Origin: Pararhizobium qamdonense
Lineage (GTDB): Bacteria > Pseudomonadota > Alphaproteobacteria > Rhizobiales > Rhizobiaceae
NCBI RefSeq assembly: GCF_029277445.1
Contig: NZ_CP119566.1
Location: 1,423,501-1,487,500, forward strand
Length of the DNA stretch: 64,000 nt
Direction of reading: 5' to 3'
Shown here one piece after another: positions 51,906-61,261 of this stretch. Numbering within the stretch: the stretch's first letter is position 1; every line of letters starts with the position of its first letter. Made by a program: the position numbers and the translations under genes. The notes under the pieces were generated by a model. That model did not search any database, was not told the origin of the DNA, and saw only the letters and a list, made by a program, of their open reading frames with translations.

Positions 51906-53012
51906 TTACTTCTTTTTGAAGGCCTTGATCAGATCCGAGGCGGCAAAGTCCTGGGCGCGCCGCGCATCATCAAGCACTGCGTCCATTCCAAAGAATTCGT
52001 GCGTGACGCCTTGGTTGTTCATGTAGGTCGTTGCGACGCCTGCCGCCTTCAGCTTTTCGGCCAACATGACGCCATCTGACATCAACGGATCGATTTCGGC
52101 TGTGATGACGGTTGCCGGGGGAAGGCCCTTGAGATCCGCTTTGGTCGTCAGATTGAGCTTCGGATCCATCGCATCTTCCGGCTTGGCCAGCACTTTCGAG
52201 ACGAACCAACCCATGGCGGCCTTGGAAAGCGGCATGGCGTTCTGGTTTGCGATATAGGACGGCGTGTTCATGTCGGTCCCCGTGACCGGATAGACCAACA
52301 GCATATGGACAGGCAGTTGCACCTTTTGATCGCGCGCCATGATAGCAACGTTTGCGGCAAGATTGCCTCCCGCACTTTCACCGGCAACGGCGATACGGGC
52401 CGGATCACCGCCAAAGCTCGATGCCTTTTCCAGCACCCATTTGTAGGCGGCAAAGGAATCGTCATGGGCGGCGGGGAATTTGTTTTCCGGGGCGTGGCGG
52501 TATTCGACGCTGACCACAATTGCTTTCGCCTTGACAGCCAGCGCCAAGGCCGATGATTCATAGGTGTCGATGTTGGCGATGACCCAGCCGCCGCCATGAT
52601 AATAGACGATGACAGGAAGCGGGTCAGAGCCGGCATCATCCGGCGTATAAATGCGGACCGGCTGCGTGCCGCCGGTGACCGGATAGGTCATATCCTCTTT
52701 TTTTACAGCGGGCATGGGCGGGGTCTCGCCCTTGTCTTTCAGGACGGCCTTGACTGCATCGGCAGGGGTCGGCTGGCTGCGGGCCTCCTCGACACTGCGT
52801 GACTCGATCGGCTTGATGCCGATATCCTGCATCTTTTTCAGGACCAGCGCCATGTCTTCCTTGTCCGCCCGCTTCATGGTGCCGCTATCCGGCGTTTCGG
52901 CAAGCGGGTTGGGCTTTGGCTCTTCCTGTGCCCAGGCGCCGGATGCGGCAAAGAGGCTGACGCCTGCGAGAAGGCGCGCAGCAACGAGTGTGACGTGGAT
53001 TGAACGTTTCAT
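51906..53012 (-). CDS. Exported alpha/beta hydrolase (hormone-sensitive lipase type)
   Basis: 368 residues. Signal peptide MKRSIHVTLVAARLLAGVSL with cleavage near AWA-QEE. Oxyanion motif VIVYYHGGGWVI, nucleophile Ser in VAGESAGGNLAAN, catalytic Asp in TAEIDPLMSDG and His in GVTHEFFGM: all present. Likely a periplasmic or secreted esterase with unknown ester substrate. The frame continues upstream of ATG 53012, but the signal peptide fixes the start. The DUF4142 gene lies 40 bases upstream on the same strand, so they may be co-transcribed. Confidence 0.9.
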   Translation of the reverse strand: MKRSIHVTLVAARLLAGVSLFAASGAWAQEEPKPNPLAETPDSGTMKRADKEDMALVLKKMQDIGIKPIESRSVEEARSQPTPADAVKAVLKDKGETPPMPAVKKEDMTYPVTGGTQPVRIYTPDDAGSDPLPVIVYYHGGGWVIANIDTYESSALALAVKAKAIVVSVEYRHAPENKFPAAHDDSFAAYKWVLEKASSFGGDPARIAVAGESAGGNLAANVAIMARDQKVQLPVHMLLVYPVTGTDMNTPSYIANQNAMPLSKAAMGWFVSKVLAKPEDAMDPKLNLTTKADLKGLPPATVITAEIDPLMSDGVMLAEKLKAAGVATTYMNNQGVTHEFFGMDAVLDDARRAQDFAASDLIKAFKKK

Positions 53013-53052
53013 AGGTGTTCTCCAGATGGAACAGATAAAAATGAGAGACGGC

Positions 53053-53613
53053 TTAAGCGCCGAGCTCGCCTGAAATGCGCTTGCAAATCGCCACGTGTTC
53101 CTTGAACACGGCATTCATCAACATGGCGAGATGGCGGCCTTGCAACTCGGCCTGATCAGTCGCTCCGGCCGAGTTGTGGAGATAGGCGTCGGACAGGTCG
53201 CGGAGATATTCGTGGTTGTCGAGTTGCAGAGCGATATAGGCTTTGTCGAACGCATTGCCCTTCGCGGCCGATTTAAGGGCTTCAATTTTTTCTTCGGCAG
53301 GGGCGTCCATGGCAGGCCCGGCAGCGCCGATATCCTTGAGGACCATGTTGACCGTTATCGCCTCACCAAGCTCGAAGCCGGCAAATTCATGCGCATTCTT
53401 CTGGGTGGCCTTTTCGACGGCAATCTGTGATGTGGCCAACGAAATTTCAGCCCGGCCGATGACGGTCGAGAAAAACTGCCCGGAGGTTTTCAAATCCGTA
53501 AAGCTGGTCACCGGCATTGCCGGCGTGGCGGCAAGGGCTGAGCGGGTTTGGGACAGGATAACAGGCGCTGCGCCAACGAAGGCGAGCCCTGCAAGAAGGG
53601 AGCGACGATCCAT
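53053..53613 (-). CDS. DUF4142 family exported protein
   Basis: 186 residues. The N-terminus MDRRSLLAGLAFVGAAPVIL is a twin-arginine-like or Sec signal (only RR present, no full SRRxFLK). The mature helical domain has FFSTVIGRAEISLATSQIAV and NAHEFAGFELGEAITVN, the ferritin-like four-helix pattern of DUF4142. Function unknown; often stress-induced. Upstream of the esterase gene. Confidence 0.88.
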   Translation of the reverse strand: MDRRSLLAGLAFVGAAPVILSQTRSALAATPAMPVTSFTDLKTSGQFFSTVIGRAEISLATSQIAVEKATQKNAHEFAGFELGEAITVNMVLKDIGAAGPAMDAPAEEKIEALKSAAKGNAFDKAYIALQLDNHEYLRDLSDAYLHNSAGATDQAELQGRHLAMLMNAVFKEHVAICKRISGELGA

Positions 53614-54083
53614 AATGGAGACCTTTTCCGTTGATGGATTGCGTGCGGAAGGCCCGTGCGCAGAACATCGGTTGTTTCGTTTCGAGATATGAAGCGGCTT
53701 ACAATTTTGTCCGCAACCGACAACCAGTATTTGTTGATTTGGTTCCAGTATTGGAGAGTTTATTTATCGTGCAGTGCTTTCTGCCGAAAAAGTAATTTTA
53801 AATCCAAATCGATGAACATTCATGCACCTGAAAGTATATGTCTGATTTTCGGGTTGAATTTATTTGCACTGTAGAAGATCCTGTTTGGATCGCCGCGACC
53901 CTGAGAATTGACCCGGATCGGGCTCTTTAATTTCGATTTTGACACACCCATATTCCACTCAAGTTGCCGTGGCCGTATTCTCATGCGGCGGAACGGCGTA
54001 AGACCGGCTTGCCTTTTCAGGGAGCCTCATTCCAACTGTCGGCAGTGCCAGGATTGGGCTGACCGATTACCGGAGGTAGACAT
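53614..54083. other. AT-richer 470-base gap before clpB
   Basis: No gene is supported. A possible heat-shock sigma-32-like promoter for clpB is CTTTAA (53925-53930) and CCCATAT (53947-53953), 16 bases apart. The left half carries the divergent DUF4142 promoter and several A/T runs. Confidence 0.4.
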
Positions 54084-56690
54084 ATGAATATCGAGAAATA
54101 TTCCGAGCGCGTGCGCGGTTTTCTGCAATCGGCTCAGACCTACGCGCTGGCCCAGGGCCATCCGCAATTCGTTCCTGAACATGTGCTGAAAGTCCTGCTC
54201 GACGACGATCAGGGCATGGCGGCGTCGCTGATCGAGCGGGCCGGCGCCAGCGCCAAGGATGCCAAGCTTGCCAATGATGCTGCACTTGCCAAGCTGCCGA
54301 AAGTTTCGGGCGGCAATGGCTCGATCTCGCTGTCGCAGCCGCTTGCCAAGGTGTTCACCAAGGCTGAAGAGGCTGCCAAGAAATCGGGCGACAGTTTCGT
54401 AACCGTCGAGCGGTTGCTGCAGGCGCTGATCATTGAGACGTCGGCTGCCACATCCGGCATCCTGTCGAAGGCAGGGCTGACGGCGTCCAAGCTTAACCAG
54501 GTGATCAACGACATCCGCAAGGGCCGCACCGCCGATGGCGCCAATGCAGAAGCAGGCTTTGACGCGCTGAAGAAATACGCGCGTGATCTGACGGCGGACG
54601 CCCGCGATGGCAAGCTCGACCCGGTGATCGGCCGTGACGACGAAATTCGCCGCACCATCCAGGTCCTGTCGCGCCGCACCAAGAATAACCCGGTCCTGAT
54701 CGGTGAACCCGGCGTCGGCAAGACGGCGATCGCCGAAGGTCTGGCCTTGCGCATTATCAATGGCGACGTGCCGGAAAGCTTGAAAGACAAGAAGCTGATG
54801 GCGCTCGACATGGGTGCCTTGATTGCCGGTGCGAAATTTCGCGGGGAATTCGAAGAGCGGCTGAAGGCCATTCTTTCCGAGGTCCAGGCGGAAGCCGGCG
54901 AGATCATCCTGTTCATTGACGAGATGCACACGCTGGTGGGGGCAGGCAAGGCGGATGGCGCGATGGATGCGTCCAACCTCTTGAAGCCTGCGCTTGCGCG
55001 CGGCGAGTTGCACTGCGTCGGCGCCACCACGCTCGACGAATATCGCAAGCATGTGGAAAAGGATGCGGCGCTTGCCCGCCGGTTCCAGCCTGTGATGGTC
55101 AACGAGCCGAATGTCGAGGACACGATCTCGATCCTGCGCGGATTGAAGGAAAAGTACGAACAGCATCACAAGGTGCGGATCTCGGATTCGGCGCTTGTGG
55201 CGGCTGCGACCCTGTCCAACCGCTATATTACCGACCGGTTCTTACCCGACAAGGCCATCGACTTGATGGATGAAGCCGCCTCGCGGCTGCGCATGCAGGT
55301 GGATTCCAAGCCCGAAGAGCTGGACGAACTCGACCGCCGCATCATGCAGCTGAAGATCGAGCGCGAGGCCTTGAAGAAGGAAACCGACCGCGCCTCGAAG
55401 GACCGGCTGGAAAAGCTGGAACTGGACCTGACCGGGTTTGAGGAGCAGGCCGATGCGCTGACCGCGCGCTGGCAGGCGGAAAAATCGAAGCTGGGCCTGG
55501 CTGCCGATCTCAAGAAGCAGCTGGAAGAGGCCCGCAACGAACTGGCGGCCGCCCAGCGCAAGGGCGAATTCCAGCGCGCCGGCGAGCTGGCCTATGGGCT
55601 GATCCCGAAGCTCGAAAAGGAGCTGGAGGCTTCCGAAAGCCAGGATTCCTCGGCACTCGATCCGATGGTTCAGGAAGTCGTGACGCCCGATAACATAGCC
55701 CATGTCGTTTCCCGCTGGACCGGCATTCCGGTGGAAAAGATGCTTGAGGGCCAGCGTGACAAGCTGTTGCGCATGGAAGACGAGCTGTCGCAATGGGTGG
55801 TCGGCCAGGGGGATGCGGTTCAGGCTGTTTCGCGCGCGGTTCGCCGTTCGCGGGCAGGCCTGCAGGATCCAAACCGTCCGATCGGTTCGTTTATCTTCTT
55901 GGGGCCAACCGGCGTCGGCAAGACGGAGCTGACCAAGGCTTTGGCGCGCTTCCTGTTCGACGACGATACGGCGCTGGTGCGCATGGATATGTCCGAGTAT
56001 ATGGAGAAGCACTCCGTCTCGCGGCTGATCGGTGCACCTCCCGGCTATGTCGGCTATGAGGAAGGCGGGGCGCTGACGGAAGCGGTGCGGCGCAAGCCCT
56101 ATCAGGTCGTGCTGTTCGACGAGATCGAAAAGGCGCATCCGGATGTGTTCAACGTGCTGTTGCAGGTTCTCGATGACGGCCGCCTGACCGATGGCCAAGG
56201 CCGCACCGTGGATTTCCGCAACACGATGATCATCATGACCTCCAATCTCGGGGCGGAATATCTGACCCAGCTGGGCGAGAACGATGACAGCGACATGGTG
56301 CGCGATCAGGTGATGGATGTGGTTCGCAGCCATTTCCGGCCGGAATTCCTCAACCGGGTCGATGAGATCATCCTGTTCCACCGCCTGAAGCGCGGCGAAA
56401 TGGGGGCGATCGTCGATATCCAGCTGGCACGGCTGCGCCAGCTGCTCGCCGACCGCAAGATCACGCTCGAACTCGACGAGGAAGCCCGCGCCTTCCTGGC
56501 CGACCGCGGCTACGATCCGGCCTATGGCGCGCGTCCGCTGAAGCGGGCCGTGCAGAAATATGTCCAGGACCCGCTCGCCGAGCAGATCCTCCAGGGCAAT
56601 TTCCCGGACGGTTCAACGATCAAGGCCTTCGCCGGCTCCGATCGCCTGAACTTCAAGCTGAGGGACGGGACTGAGAAGGCCGCAGCTTAA
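54084..56690 (+). CDS. clpB: ATP-dependent disaggregase ClpB
   Basis: 868 residues. Hsp100 chaperone that pulls proteins out of aggregates with DnaK. N-terminal Clp_N repeats, then AAA+ domain 1 with Walker [16 protein letters not shown] and Walker [16 protein letters not shown], the coiled-coil M-domain (about residues 400-530, rich in Glu/Lys/Leu), AAA+ domain 2 with [15 protein letters not shown], and the C-terminal Clp_D2 region. GGAGG precedes ATG 54084. A strong terminator follows. Confidence 0.98.
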   Translation: MNIEKYSERVRGFLQSAQTYALAQGHPQFVPEHVLKVLLDDDQGMAASLIERAGASAKDAKLANDAALAKLPKVSGGNGSISLSQPLAKVFTKAEEAAKKSGDSFVTVERLLQALIIETSAATSGILSKAGLTASKLNQVINDIRKGRTADGANAEAGFDALKKYARDLTADARDGKLDPVIGRDDEIRRTIQVLSRRTKNNPVLIGEPGVGKTAIAEGLALRIINGDVPESLKDKKLMALDMGALIAGAKFRGEFEERLKAILSEVQAEAGEIILFIDEMHTLVGAGKADGAMDASNLLKPALARGELHCVGATTLDEYRKHVEKDAALARRFQPVMVNEPNVEDTISILRGLKEKYEQHHKVRISDSALVAAATLSNRYITDRFLPDKAIDLMDEAASRLRMQVDSKPEELDELDRRIMQLKIEREALKKETDRASKDRLEKLELDLTGFEEQADALTARWQAEKSKLGLAADLKKQLEEARNELAAAQRKGEFQRAGELAYGLIPKLEKELEASESQDSSALDPMVQEVVTPDNIAHVVSRWTGIPVEKMLEGQRDKLLRMEDELSQWVVGQGDAVQAVSRAVRRSRAGLQDPNRPIGSFIFLGPTGVGKTELTKALARFLFDDDTALVRMDMSEYMEKHSVSRLIGAPPGYVGYEEGGALTEAVRRKPYQVVLFDEIEKAHPDVFNVLLQVLDDGRLTDGQGRTVDFRNTMIIMTSNLGAEYLTQLGENDDSDMVRDQVMDVVRSHFRPEFLNRVDEIILFHRLKRGEMGAIVDIQLARLRQLLADRKITLELDEEARAFLADRGYDPAYGARPLKRAVQKYVQDPLAEQILQGNFPDGSTIKAFAGSDRLNFKLRDGTEKAAA

Positions 56691-56703
56691 CGCAGAATAC
56701 AAG

Positions 56704-56730
56704 AGGCCGTCCTTCGGGGCGGCCTTTTTG
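56704..56730 (+). terminator. Rho-independent terminator of clpB
   Basis: AGGCCGTCC and GGGCGGCCT pair over nine bases (one G-U) with a TTCG tetraloop, followed by TTTTT. It lies 14 bases after the stop codon. Confidence 0.9.
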
Positions 56731-56756
56731 GTTTTGGGCGGAGAGGACGGGGAGGG

Positions 56757-57398
56757 ATGATGGGAAAACCGCTCTTGTACGGTGCCAGCTATAGTGTCTA
56801 TGTGCTCGCATCGAGGCTTGCGTTGCACGAAAAGGGCGTCGATTATGACCTTGTGCCGGTCGATGTCTTTGCTGAGGGCGGACCACCGGCGAGCTATCTT
56901 GCCCGGCAGCCGTTCGGCCGTATTCCAGCCTTTGAGCACGACGGATTTCAACTTTACGAAACCGGTGCGATCACCCGGTATATCGACGAGGCCTTCGATG
57001 GCCCGCAACTCCAGCCCGCCGATCCGCAGGGACGAGCCCGAGTCAACCAGATTATCAGTATTGCCGATGGCTACATCTATCCGGTTCTTGTCTGGGGCAT
57101 CTATGTCGAGCAGGTTTCAAAGCCTGCCCGTGGCGAACAGAGCGACATGAAGCGGCTTCAGGCATCCCTGTCCAAAGCGCCAATTATCCTGGATGCGCTT
57201 GCCGATCTGATCGGCGACGGCGCATGGCTTGGCGGCGAAAACATCACACTCGCCGATCTGCACGTGGCGCCGATGATCGATTATTTTTCCAGGGCTCCGG
57301 AAAGCTTGCCGATGCTTGCCCGCCACGCGCATCTTTCGAAATGGTGGTCGCGGATGCGGGAGCGGGCAAGCATGCGGCGCACGCAGCCGGCGGGGTAG
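56757..57398 (+). CDS. Glutathione S-transferase family protein
   Basis: 213 residues from ATG 56757 (ATG 56760 is equally possible after GGAGGG). Thioredoxin-like half: LYGASYSVYVLASRLALHEKG in part, RQPFGRIPAFEHDGFQLYET and AITRYIDEAF. Helical half: LGGENITLADLHVAPMIDYF. Resembles phi/beta-type GSTs. Convergent with the Lrp gene. It does not look functionally tied to it. Confidence 0.9.
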   Translation: MMGKPLLYGASYSVYVLASRLALHEKGVDYDLVPVDVFAEGGPPASYLARQPFGRIPAFEHDGFQLYETGAITRYIDEAFDGPQLQPADPQGRARVNQIISIADGYIYPVLVWGIYVEQVSKPARGEQSDMKRLQASLSKAPIILDALADLIGDGAWLGGENITLADLHVAPMIDYFSRAPESLPMLARHAHLSKWWSRMRERASMRRTQPAG

Positions 57399-57461
57399 GG
57401 GGCAGGCGAGAAAAACGGCGCAAGGACCCATCGGCGCTTTGGCCGTACCACCCGGCATGTC

Positions 57462-57941
57462 CTAAAGCCGTGGCAGGCGCCGTTTGACGGATGTGCCCTT
57501 GATGACGGCGGTGCTGGTGACGGCGTGTTCGGAAAGGGCTTCGAGCACGTCGTCCATTTGTTCGATCGAATTGACGACCAGACGGGCGAGAAAGGGATCG
57601 TCGCCCGTGATCTTGTCGCATTCGACAAATCCCGGCTGCTCCTCAATCAGCCGCTCGACGAGATGCAGCTTGCCTGGAAGCGGCCTGATTTTCACCATGG
57701 CCCGGATCGGATAACCAATTGCTCGCGTATCGACATCGATGGTGAAGCCGCGAATAACACCAGCGGCTTCGAGTTTGCGAACACGCTCCGACACACTTGG
57801 TGCCGACATGCCGACGGTGCGGGCGAGTTCGCTCATCGATAACCGTGCATTGGCATCAAGCGCCGTAAGAATTCGCGCGTCCGTCTCGTCGAGAGACGAC
57901 TTTCCAAATTGAATGTCTGGTCGGGGTTTTACTTTCGTCAT
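57462..57941 (-). CDS. Lrp/AsnC-family transcriptional regulator
   Basis: 159 residues from ATG 57941. HTH: LDETDARILTALDANARLSM followed by SELARTVGMSAPSVSERVRK; C-terminal RAM ligand domain with MVKIRPLPGKLHLVERLIEE and DPFLARLVVNSIEQMDDVLE. Binds amino acids and controls neighbouring transport genes. Divergent from the DMT transporter gene with 85 bases between the starts, the classic regulator-exporter layout. Confidence 0.93.
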   Translation of the reverse strand: MTKVKPRPDIQFGKSSLDETDARILTALDANARLSMSELARTVGMSAPSVSERVRKLEAAGVIRGFTIDVDTRAIGYPIRAMVKIRPLPGKLHLVERLIEEQPGFVECDKITGDDPFLARLVVNSIEQMDDVLEALSEHAVTSTAVIKGTSVKRRLPRL

Positions 57942-58026
57942 GGAAGGCAGAATACCCCGCGCCCCCTTTTGTTTCCATATAAAACCGCCGGATGATCTTG
58001 AATGATGGCCCAATCAGGAGATCAAA

Positions 58027-58971
58027 ATGCTGTTCGGGATCATTGCCGGCCTTGTCACTTGCGCATTGTGGGGCCTCACATTCGTTGCGCCCCGGGCAGT
58101 CGAACCGTTGACGGCGTGGGATTTAACGGTGGCAAGGTATGGCGTTTTTGGACTGGCTTGCACTCTGTTGATGCTCGACCGGCGATTTCGTCCGAGCGGC
58201 ATCGCATCTTTACGTTTGCTCACCGGCCTGCTTCTAGGCGGAGCGGGTTATGTCGGCTATTTTGTCTGCGTCGCATTTGCGGTTCAACTTGCCGGTGCGG
58301 CGGTCCCGCCAGTTATCATCGGAACCATGCCAATGTTTCTCGCCATCATCGGCAATCTGCGCGATCGCTCAGTAGCATGGCGGGCGCTTGCCCTTCCTCT
58401 TCTGCTGACCGCAGCCGGGGTCGCGATCGTGAATATCGCAGCGCTGCGGGACATCAATGCCGCCGGGATGCCATCGATCGGCCTTGGCATTCTGGCGAGC
58501 ATGGCCGCGCTGGCGATATGGATTGTCTACGGGCTGGTGAACGCAGCGGTCATGCGGTCGGCCGACGCTCCGGACGGATTGCAGTGGACGGGTTTGCAGG
58601 GGATCGGCGCAGCGGTTGGAAGCCTTGCCCTTCTCCCTCTTACCTCGCTGGCAGGGGTAAACACCTTACCGGCGGCCGATCTTTATCGCTTTGCGGCATG
58701 GGCCTTGATCATGGGGCTTGCCGGTTCGTGGCTGGCGACGTGGTGCTGGGTTGTCGCTTCCCGCAGGCTGCCGCTTGCCCTTTCCGCCCAGCTTATCGTC
58801 GCCGAAACGGTCTTCGGCCTTGCCTATGGTTTCGCGTTTGAGGGACGATGGCCGTCTTTCTTCGAGGCCTTTGGCGCCATCATGCAATTTGCGGGCGTCT
58901 GTTCGGCGATCGCTGTGTTTTCGAGGCAGGTTCGGAGCGTTCGCCCGGTCATTGCTGAGCTGCGCTCATAA
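58027..58971 (+). CDS. EamA/DMT-family transporter
   Basis: 314 residues with about ten membrane helices in two EamA repeats (the first begins GIIAGLVTCALWGLTFVAPR; the second begins near GILASMAALAIWIVYGLVNA). Likely exports an amino acid or other metabolite under the control of the divergent Lrp-type gene. ATG 58027, with AGGAG upstream. The alternative frames here encode only overlapping shadows. Confidence 0.9.
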   Translation: MLFGIIAGLVTCALWGLTFVAPRAVEPLTAWDLTVARYGVFGLACTLLMLDRRFRPSGIASLRLLTGLLLGGAGYVGYFVCVAFAVQLAGAAVPPVIIGTMPMFLAIIGNLRDRSVAWRALALPLLLTAAGVAIVNIAALRDINAAGMPSIGLGILASMAALAIWIVYGLVNAAVMRSADAPDGLQWTGLQGIGAAVGSLALLPLTSLAGVNTLPAADLYRFAAWALIMGLAGSWLATWCWVVASRRLPLALSAQLIVAETVFGLAYGFAFEGRWPSFFEAFGAIMQFAGVCSAIAVFSRQVRSVRPVIAELRS

Positions 58972-59074
58972 GAGCATCCGGAAACGGGCGGCTAATTCCC
59001 GTCGGCCACGGCGCTTATATCGGCAGTGGCGCGCCATCCCGGCCGCCGTCCAACAGCCGTGCGAGGATGAGCCT

Positions 59075-60133
59075 TTGAAAACCTCTGGATATGCCGCAAC
59101 CGATGCGAATGTGCCGTTGCAGCCCTTTTCGTTCGAACGCCGGAATTTGGGGCCCGGTGATGTCGGCATCGATATTCTCTATTGCGGGGTCTGCCACACG
59201 GATCTGCACATGGCGCGCAACGATTGGGGTTTTTCCGCCTATCCGCTGGTGCCGGGCCATGAGATCGTCGGGCGGGTTTCTGCGGTCGGCAGCGGCGTTT
59301 CGCGTTTCAAGCCGGGCGACAATGTTGCCATCGGCACGATGGTCGACAGTTGCCTGGACTGCGACCAGTGCCGGCGCAACGAAGAACAGATGTGCCGCAA
59401 CGGCGTGACCATCACCTATAACGGCCAGGACCGGATCAGCGGCGATATCACCTATGGCGGCTATTCGAACTATATCGTCGCGCGCGAGGAATTTGTCCTG
59501 CGGGTGCCGGACGGGCTCGACCTTGCGCGGGCGGGACCGCTGCTTTGCGCCGGGATCACCACCTATTCGCCACTGCGCAACTGGAATGTGGGGCCCGGCA
59601 GCCGGGTTGGCGTCATCGGACTGGGCGGTCTTGGGCATCTGGCGGTCAAGTTCGCCTCGGCGCTCGGCGCCGAAGTCACCGTACTCACCCGCTCCGAAGG
59701 CAAGATCGGCACGGCGCGCGAACTCGGTGCCGATCATGTGGTCCTGTCCACGTCGTCCGAGCAAATGGCAGCGGCGGCCTACTCTTTCAACGTGATTATC
59801 GACACCGTGCCTTATGAGCACGATCTTGGCCCCTATATCGACCTGCTCGATGCCGATGGCACGCTGGTCATTGCCGGATCGCTGGTGGATACGCCGGCTT
59901 TCAGCAATCTGCGTCTTCTGATGGGACGCCGCAGGATTGCGGGAACGCCGAGCGGGGGATTGAAACAGACCCAGGAAATGCTGGATTTCTGCGCCCGAAA
60001 GAACATCTTGCCGGAATGCGAGATGATCGCAATTCAGGATATCGGCACGGCGTTCGAGCGGCTTGAACGCGGCGACGTACGCTACCGGTTCGTCATCGAC
60101 ATGGCGTCGCTTCCGGCCGTTCAGGCCGCCTGA
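59075..60133 (+). CDS. NAD(P)-dependent zinc alcohol dehydrogenase
   Basis: 352 residues from TTG 59075, eight bases after GAGGA. A medium-chain dehydrogenase of the cinnamyl-alcohol/YahK type. Catalytic zinc ligands: Cys in YCGVCHTDLH, His-Glu in VPGHEIVG, and Cys in the later LLCAGITTYSP. Structural zinc: CLDCDQCRRNEEQMC. Rossmann loop GLGGLGHLAVKFA. Probably reduces aldehydes. The C-terminus (LPAVQAA) nearly repeats that of the convergent LysR, see the repeat at 60120-60164. Confidence 0.92.
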   Translation: MKTSGYAATDANVPLQPFSFERRNLGPGDVGIDILYCGVCHTDLHMARNDWGFSAYPLVPGHEIVGRVSAVGSGVSRFKPGDNVAIGTMVDSCLDCDQCRRNEEQMCRNGVTITYNGQDRISGDITYGGYSNYIVAREEFVLRVPDGLDLARAGPLLCAGITTYSPLRNWNVGPGSRVGVIGLGGLGHLAVKFASALGAEVTVLTRSEGKIGTARELGADHVVLSTSSEQMAAAAYSFNVIIDTVPYEHDLGPYIDLLDADGTLVIAGSLVDTPAFSNLRLLMGRRRIAGTPSGGLKQTQEMLDFCARKNILPECEMIAIQDIGTAFERLERGDVRYRFVIDMASLPAVQAA

Positions 60134-60164
60134 ACCGGCGGCTTCAGGCCGCTTGAACCGGCGG
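60120..60164. repeat. Tandem 22-bp repeat over the stop codons of the ADH and LysR genes
   Basis: TTCAGGCCGCCTGAACCGGC(GG) at 60120-60141 is repeated at 60143-60164 with one mismatch, period 23. Each unit is itself partly palindromic. As a result both convergent proteins end in VQAA. It may help end both transcripts. Confidence 0.8.
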
Positions 60165-61061
60165 CCGGCGATTGTTTGCGCGCAGCGCCTCGACGAAGGC
60201 GGCAAGGGCTGGCGGCATTTGCCGCCGGCTCGGATAATAGATGGAATAACCGGCAAACGGCTTGCAGAATTCATCGAGCACCCGGACCAGTCTGCCGCTG
60301 CGCAGATGGTCCTCGACGACATCTTCGAACAGATAGACCAGGCCCGTGCCCGACAGGGCTGCTGCCAGCATCATCTCGAGATCGTTGACCACCAGGCTGC
60401 CATTGACGCGGACATCGACGTCGCGGCCATCCACTTCGAATTCCCAGGCATAGGACGCACCGGCGGATGACATGTGGTAGTTGACGCAATCGTGGTCGAT
60501 CAGGTCCTTCAAGGTCAACGGCGGTGGGCGGTGGGCGAAATAGGAGGGTGCAGCAACGATGGCTGCGCGCAATGGCGGGCCGATCGGCACACCGATCATG
60601 TCCTTGTCGATCCGCTCGCCAAAGCGGATGCCCGCATCGAAACGCGACGCGACAATATCGTCCAGCCGGTCGGAGATGATCAATTCGACCTTGATATCGG
60701 GGTAGTCGCGGTGAAAGCCTGGCAGCATCGGCGCCACCAGCGACAAGGCGGCGTGCTTGCCCGTGGTAATCCGCACCGTGCCCGACGGTTTTTCCCGCCA
60801 TTCCCCTAGCGCCTGCAATCCCCGGCCGATATCCTCGAGTGCCGGACGCAGAGTCATCAGCAGCCGCTCGCCGGCATCGGTCGTCGAGACGCTGCGGGTG
60901 GTGCGGGCCAAAAGGCGCACGCCGAGGCGGTCTTCCAGGAGCCGCATCATATGGCTGAGGCCGGAGGCCGAAATGCCCAGACGGGCGGCCGCCCGGGTGA
61001 AACTGCGCTCCTCGGCGACAATGGAAAAGGCGGCGAGGTCATCGAGATCATGGCGTTTCAT
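60144..61061 (-). CDS. LysR-family transcriptional regulator
   Basis: 305 residues. The N-terminal HTH DLAAFSIVAEERSFTRAAAR LGISASGLSHMMRLLEDRLG (shown in two parts) is followed by the co-inducer-binding fold with RITTGKHAALSLVAPMLPGF. It belongs to the subgroup with ASGLSHMMRLLE and RSVSTTDAGERL, often regulating oxidoreductases. Convergent with the alcohol dehydrogenase, a possible target even though not divergent. ATG 61061. Confidence 0.92.
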   Translation of the reverse strand: MKRHDLDDLAAFSIVAEERSFTRAAARLGISASGLSHMMRLLEDRLGVRLLARTTRSVSTTDAGERLLMTLRPALEDIGRGLQALGEWREKPSGTVRITTGKHAALSLVAPMLPGFHRDYPDIKVELIISDRLDDIVASRFDAGIRFGERIDKDMIGVPIGPPLRAAIVAAPSYFAHRPPPLTLKDLIDHDCVNYHMSSAGASYAWEFEVDGRDVDVRVNGSLVVNDLEMMLAAALSGTGLVYLFEDVVEDHLRSGRLVRVLDEFCKPFAGYSIYYPSRRQMPPALAAFVEALRANNRRPPVQAA

Positions 61062-61261
61062 TCTTGACCGGCCTTCATCAATGGAGCGCGATTATAGCGG
61101 CTTTTCTCCATGTATGATGGTTTTGCCGATGCGGCAACGGGGGAGAGCGCCTCACGCGGTCGAGTTTAAAGCGAAGCGGGTAAGGTCGCGCCAAAACGGC
61201 GGGGGAGGGGATGTGGCTGTGAGAGGCCCGGAAAGCGTTGGCATTGCAGCAGGCAATCGGC

